Positions 57,926-64,000 of a DNA stretch of 64,000 bases are shown here, piece by piece. This DNA is from Archilochus colubris. Lineage: Eukaryota > Chordata > Aves > Apodiformes > Trochilidae. Location: contig CM041115.1 in assembly GCA_023079485.1 (NCBI GenBank), forward strand, positions 41,860,305 to 41,924,304, given 5' to 3'. The position numbers and the translations under genes were made by a program. The number at the start of each line of letters is the position of its first letter. Position 1 is the stretch's first letter. The notes under the pieces are model-generated. The model saw nothing but the letters and a program-made list of their open reading frames with translations, was not told where the DNA came from and did no database searches.

Positions 57926-60900
57926 CAATATATATTCCTCTATTCCACAATATACATGCACACACAAACACACACACACGTATAATATATAATATTTCAT
58001 TTCATGTAAGATTTTTAATCATAGAATCATATGTGAATGCCTATTTCTTCTCCGTAATAATTTTTCTGAATAATTCATATCACATTATTCCCTCATTTAG
58101 TTCAAATAAATCCTATTCTTGTAGACCCAAGTAGAATTATTTCAGCTAATGTGTATTAGTCTAGTAGTAGTTTAGTACCCAAAAGAGGAAGATAGAAGAG
58201 GAAGATAGATGTATTATATTACAACCTGTGAAGCATTATTTTCTTCTGAAATACTAATTTGGTTTCCTCTGTGTTTTAGAAGATTAAGTAAAATATGTGT
58301 AATAAGCTGAATGTAGACATTTCCTTTTGCTGCATCCAACAATTCTGTCAAGGAATCACCATGTTGTTATTTTGGCTTTTAGGTATTAAAAGGTTTTTAT
58401 TACAAAGTGGTCACTCGGCCATCTTGGATTTTGTGTCATCACTTCAGAATACAAAGCTCTGGCTTCACCAAAGCATATCACATGTACAGACCTTTGTCAG
58501 ATGTTTTGTCCAGTCTATGTGATTGCAATTTGAGGGTTAGAGATAAATAGGGTAGGATAAGCTTACTGATAGGCTCTGTAAAATCCTGATCACCCTTTTC
58601 TTTGGAAGCAATTTTGTAAAAAGAATCCTTTTTTAAAAAAAATTACATTTTGACTCCTGAGGGTTGTGAGAAAATCTTAAACATGCTTTGAGATGTAAGT
58701 GATATAACAAAATTAGTTTATTTGGCAATAAATGTATTCCAAGGTCTAGTCTTATTAATGTATACATGTGTTACATTTTACTTCAGACATGTTTTTCATA
58801 TGTATGCATAATGGTCTATCCAATTCTGCTTTTTTTTTTTTTTTTTTTACTAGCAGGGTTTAATAATCCTACTTCTTTCTGATACAATGTCTTCCTAAGA
58901 TTGGAGGATCTGTTTGCATTACATATATGATATAAAAATTAATATTTTGGTATTTTCCTTCATTTTTTTAATCTTTCAGTTTTACTCAGCTGCATTCCAA
59001 TATTCAAGAACCTTAATGTATATAAGTTATCTATCTTTGACTCATGAACTGGAGACACTGCTATTAATATGTGTGTTAAGTGAGGGACAGCTTACATTTT
59101 TTCTTAATTCTCTGTGTCTTAGGTTTTCTTGTAGTGTGATTTTGGTTTTCTTTCTTTTGTGGATTGTGACCTACTTTTTAAGTAAGTTTTGTGTGCTGCC
59201 TTTGAATAGTTTATTTTTTCTATTATTGGATTTATGCTGCTAGCCTGCTTTTGTTTTATATACTTTTAAAAACCTGATTCAGAATTTCACTGTGGGTCAG
59301 CTGTAGGATTATTCTTTGTATTATGCTGCCTACATATAGGATAGGAAATTTATTAACCCCTGAATTGAAGGTAATCACCTGCTGCTGTGATATTTCTGAG
59401 TGCATCTTCTATTCCTTTGCTATACCATGTGGTAGTTATTTTTGACCTTGGTTGGCCTTCTCTGATTACAGCGATTATCAGATTGGATTTTAATTCATGC
59501 ATATTAGTGTCCAAAAGGTTTTACTTACTTAGTTCAATAGCTTGAGCTTGCAGGTTAACATTGGAAAGACATAAACTAATATGAAGTGGACCATAATATT
59601 ATGAAGATGATTTCAAAGGTAGTGAAAAGAATTATGAAAAAATTAGATGCTTGATAAAGATATGTTCTTCACTACAATATATTTTATAGGAAATAATTTG
59701 AATTTTAAGAAATTTCTAAATATTATTACCTAGGGAAACATCACCCTCTTTCTTCTGCATAGTATGGGTTTACACATAACTGGTAGCTCCAGTATCTGGA
59801 TTTCTGAGCTTTACAAGAAAATGAACTGCTTCTAACCTTGTTTTTCAAACTATATATTCCTCATGCTGTTTTACTAATAATTCCCCCCAAAGCACAGATA
59901 ACGTAAGAATTTGACCTAAGCCATGTCCTTGCCAGAAGCCAAAAGACAGACTGTGAATAAGACTTTGAAGTTTTATTCGTTGAAGTATGCTTCCAGACAG
60001 AAAGGAACTAAAGTCATCCCCTATTTTTTATAAAGCAATGCAGAAAATGTTCCTTTCCTGCTTATAAAATGTAAATGTGCAGAAGGTGCTGAAAATAGCT
60101 TGAGAAAGTGCAGATAGTAGGTCAGTACTGTTTCTTTGAATATATATATATTACTTTTTTCCATCATTATAGAGCATTTTAAGCCAGTTCTAGTTCTAAA
60201 AAATAAATGCTCAGCATTTATATATAGAAACTGCAGTCCTATTAATTTTATTTCTGTATGTAATGTCATTAAATCAATGCTGGTAGTCACGTAAGGCAAG
60301 CACAATATGGCTCTTTGTTTGTCTGTTTAAAAAGATGCACATTTATCAAAGAGATTCATTAACAAAATGTGATGGTGGAGAGATAAATCAGAGCTGTTTT
60401 TTAAAGGTTAGATCAGTTATAAGGGTCTTCAAAGCATGTGGCGTTTTTATCATAATTAAGAGTTGTTCTTAACAGGATTAATTTTTTTTTTCTGCTTTAA
60501 GTGCATATTTTAATGTTGGGCTTGATTTTATGGCTCCTGTATCCTATAAAAAGAGCTCTCTGGAGGATGAATTTCCTCTGTCATGGAAGCTTTAGAGTTT
60601 TCAAGTCTTTTTGCCACATAAGCAAAAAACTCTGAGCATTTTTGGGAGACCAAAATATGAAGAGAATGAGACTAGCCATTATAATGCTTAACAGAGTTAT
60701 ATTATCCAGTACATCTAGCTAGAAGATTTTTAAATTCTGTTCTGTTTAAACTCAGGTAAGCTGGGCTTCAAAAAACCAAAGTGCATTGCAATCAGGTTTC
60801 TAGTAGGGCCTGCTAATTAATAAAATGGGAGATCTAAAAGCAGACCCTTGCTCTACCTGACATAGTGTGATTGGTTGCCAGACACTAGCTCTGCCTTGGC

Positions 60901-62272
60901 AAGGGCAGTTATCTGATCTATGTTTTATTACCTGGATATATTTTTTTTCTTTTTAAAGGAATTCTTTCTGTTCATATGACCAAAGAAGCAGCATATTCAT
61001 CAAAAGGCAATTATGCTTTTTGTACCTTCACTTCTCATGTAGGGTACTGGAAAGAGACATTTAAGAATAACGCATCACTTAAAATGACCATATCTAAATA
61101 TACTTCTGAAAAAGGTACAAAATGTTGAGTTTAAAGAAGTATTTTCAGTAAGAGAGTAACTAAGGTGGTCTCATTGAAGTTATTCAACTTTTGAACTCTA
61201 TGAAATAAAACTTCTCAAAGACTTTATGGAGAAAAAAATGTTGAATGCAACAAAATCATGTATAGCAACTCTTATGCTTTTCACATAGAGCACTTTGGGA
61301 TTTCTGATGAGTTCTTGAATGCCCTTTTTCATAGGGAAAACTAGTCATATACGTTGGAGAAGATGAAAACACAGTTTTTTAAATCCTCAGGAAATATTCT
61401 CACAATAAATTTCTATGGGGTATGTAAAGATTTTAAGTGGTTATATTCTATACTCTATATACGTGTTTACATCACTTAATATGAAGGTATAACATACACA
61501 CAGACACAGATTGTCATAAATAACTTGAAAAGGTGACAATAAGAATTTCAGATGAATCATTTGCACATTTGCACATCACTTGCACATCATTTCACTTTAG
61601 TATGTAAGGACTTACTTAGACATCTATTAGTGGGGAAACATGATCTCATACCAGACAGATTCTATTGATTCTGTTCCCATTACTGTAGCTTTAACCAGAT
61701 AGAGCTAAATCATCATACAATTTCTATGTTGGGTGCTGCCATTGTGTATGTCATCAATAAACTAATGTATATCCTGTTTAAAAAATAAAAATAAAATAAA
61801 GTCATTAATATATGCTTCTTTGTAGTAAAGTTGGATAACCTCTGTTGCTTGATATCCAAAATCAATCTAATGTATTGTCAACTACATCCCTTACTTATAT
61901 ATAAAATACAGTTATGTATGTGGTATGCTTTGATTTCAGTATACAAATAAGACTGAGAAACATCTAATAAATGTTTTTAAGCTGCAAACAAAAAATTTGG
62001 GATGGTCATTGCTAACTGAATATTGACCAAAAACTTTTAATTATCTCTTTAAAGGGAGCTCATTAAAGACATCAGTACATTTCTCCAGGGTTTTAATAAA
62101 ATAATAAGTCAGTTGTCAAAATGAAACCCTCAAAATCACTGACTGCATCTCAGCAAAATACTGAAACTTAGGGTTAATCTTAAATATTCTTGAGCACAAT
62201 TAAGCATGCAATTTTAACGAATTTCCTTCAGCTACCACTATATGGGGGAACAAATGTATTGAAAGGCAGAAA
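57926..62272. other. AT-rich non-coding DNA, no gene seen
   Basis: No exon or transposon recognised. It begins with a CA/TA-rich microsatellite (about 57957-57992) and contains a tandem aagaggaagatag twice (about 58182-58207) and a T run (58831-58848). The rest is plain AT-rich sequence. Confidence 0.5.
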
Positions 62273-62665
62273 ATAGAATCATATAATCAAACACTAGGGG
62301 GTTTTGGTGGAAAAAAACTTTTAAGATCATCAAATCCGTTAAAGTAGCATTGCCAGGTTAACCGCGAAGCCATGTTTCTAAGTACCATTCTACATTTTTT
62401 AAATACTTCCAGGCGTGGTTACTCAACACTTATTGTGCTGAGTGCCTGACAACCCCTTTAGTAAAAATTTTTTTCCTAATATCCAGTCTGAATGCCCCCT
62501 GGTGTAGCCAGAGGCCATTTCCTCTTTTTCTGTCACTTGTAACTTGGAAGAAGAGACTGACCTCCACCTCACTGCAGCTTCCTTTCAGGTGGTTGTGAAG
62601 AGCAATAAGGTCTCCCCTCACCTCTTTTTCTCCTGACTGAACAACCCCTGTTCACTCAGCCACTC
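62273..62665 (-). mobile_element. Diverged CR1 3' fragment
   Basis: Minus-strand CR1: atagaatcatataatc (tail), gatcatcaaatccgttaaag, acttccaggcgtggttactc, tttttcctaatatccagtct, gcttcctttcaggtggttgt and gcaataaggtctcccctcac. It ends near ctgttcactcagcc. There are many substitutions and small gaps. The 63-codon minus-strand frame here is the old ORF2 C-terminus. Confidence 0.9.
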
Positions 62666-63742
62666 AGCAATAGGCATTTTATGTGCACTGACGTCCAGAT
62701 ATACACAGTTAAGGGTGGTCTTAGGAGGAAGTTCTGCAAGTATGGTGCTGACTTTAAGCATGCAAAGTAGGCTGACCCAGTAATGTTTTGGATTGCTGCA
62801 AGGAGCTGAACTGCATAACTAACTAGCAGGGATCATCTGTACATCTGAACTCTAGTATGACCTTAAGATAAACCTTGATTTTTTGATGTAAGATCTGAAA
62901 TCAATTTAACTATTTACCTGATAAAAATTATGGTATCTCAGATTATATATGATATGTAAATATTTGCTCAGAAATCTTACTAGTCCTTCCTGTGAGTTAG
63001 TATAGGATTATTTGAATATAAACTTTCATTGTGCTTAGCATTGAACTAAATATAGCATTCTAAAAAACTGACAGGCTTTTTAAATGAAAAATGAGTTAGG
63101 ATTGCAAATTCTTCTTTATGTGAAGAAGTCCATGATTATGGCTGCATAGTAAAATTTTGTGACACTTTTAATGGAAGTGGAACTGCCTTGAAAGCTTTCA
63201 CTGCTAGCTGTCAAAACATTTTTTAAATTCTCAAGCCTTGGAAATTAGCTTACTGTCATCACAGCAGCCTATTTCTGTAAAACCCATTATTTTTATTTCT
63301 TAGTGCAATTCCTGTTGAGAAATCCGCTATACAAACTCTTCTTTTACATAAATCAAACATGATTATAGGTATCTCTTATGTTACAAGAATGGCTAACATT
63401 AGAAATTGAAAATTAGATCAAGGTTTCCTTTTATCTTGGGATATTCAAATTATCATAGAAGACAAAAAATAGATTTAGTATGAAATATTTTTAACTCCTT
63501 TGTCTGAATTCAAGCAAGATCTCATGGTTTGAATAGTGCAAAAACGAAAAAATAAAATTGAAGTAAATAAATAAAGATGAATGGCTTCTTTACATTCCAC
63601 TTACGCAGTGTATACCATGTGTTACACAGCATACTGATTTTCAAATTATAACAGACCAGTGAGTGACTATCTTTTTTTTTTTTTCCTGTCAACTGACAAA
63701 TCTCATGATCATCTATTAGATCTTCTAATTTTTAAGTATTTT
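62666..63742. other. AT-rich non-coding DNA, no gene seen
   Basis: No exon or transposon recognised. A T run lies at about 63671-63683. Confidence 0.5.
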
Positions 63743-64000
63743 ATAGAATCATACAACAGCCCGGATTGGAAGGGACCTCAAAAGATTGTTTGGTTGAAAT
63801 TTTTGCAGGAAGGGGAGGTTATCTAGAATCCTATCTAATTGCGTCTTGAAAACCACCAGTACTGGGGACTATTCCACATTCCTGTGGAGGTTTTTTCCAG
63901 TGGCTGATTTTTCTCATGGTTCTTTGGTTATGTCATTCCAGAACTTTGCATTTGTCTTTGTTAAAATTCATACAGTTCTTGCCAACACACTCTTCCAGCC
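63743..64000 (-). mobile_element. CR1 3' fragment running off the window, internally deleted
   Basis: Minus-strand CR1 tail and 3' UTR: atagaatcatacaacagccc, ggattggaagggacctcaaa. After tggaggttttttccagtggc it jumps from the 3' UTR to an ORF2 landmark (agaactttgcatttgtcttt, gttcttgccaacacactctt). This implies a deletion of several hundred bases near 63905-63940. The element continues beyond base 64000. Confidence 0.85.

Noticed and set aside
58017..58032. atcatagaatcatatg as an additional CR1 tail
   Set aside because: Only one and a half octamers are present and no CR1 3' UTR follows on either strand.

Overview
The window is nuclear DNA of a bird. The evidence is the repertoire of dispersed repeats: about sixteen fragments of the CR1 (chicken repeat 1) non-LTR retrotransposon family, many still ending in the diagnostic octamer tail (tcatagaa/ttctatga), plus one avian LTR-type element. 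The DNA between repeats is AT-rich and CpG-poor, as expected of an intergenic desert or the inside of a very long intron. I find no protein-coding host gene, tRNA, rRNA, CpG island or bacterial-style operon. The longest open frames belong to dead CR1 ORF2 (endonuclease/reverse transcriptase) copies. One short candidate exon near 29.6 kb is reported as a hypothesis only.

Layout. 1-11 kb: AT-rich sequence with three small CR1 pieces (2.15-2.55 kb minus, 3.0-3.16 kb plus, 5.2-6.06 kb minus), a G-rich tract and a (TTA)n microsatellite. 10.9-13.4 kb: an old minus-strand CR1 split by a younger plus-strand CR1. 14.1-15.2 kb: two diverged direct copies of an unidentified ~200-bp sequence. 21.0-22.9 kb: two minus-strand CR1 copies. 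26.6-28.2 kb: a heavily rearranged plus-strand CR1 containing a triplicated 15-mer and a 56-bp filler that recurs about 860 bp downstream. 28-34.8 kb: AT-rich DNA with a 26-bp palindrome, the candidate exon and a GC-richer island with an A-rich tail. 34.8-36.3 kb: two minus-strand CR1 copies. 44.2-45.8 kb: a plus-strand CR1 missing the catalytic half of its RT. 47.3-48.4 kb: a solo LTR-like element built around a degenerate ~48-bp tandem array. 54.2-57.5 kb: a second nested CR1 pair, with a likely 6-bp target-site duplication. 57.8, 62.3 and 63.7 kb: three further minus-strand CR1 pieces, the last running off the window.

How it fits together. By my boundaries, CR1 makes up roughly one fifth of the window. 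The two nestings give a relative chronology: different CR1 lineages were active at different times, and older copies served as landing sites for younger ones. All CR1 copies look 5'-truncated or internally deleted, and every RT examined has lost catalytic residues or its reading frame, so none could move on its own. Boundaries are estimated by eye against the general CR1 pattern and may be off by tens of bases. No subfamily or species name is claimed.
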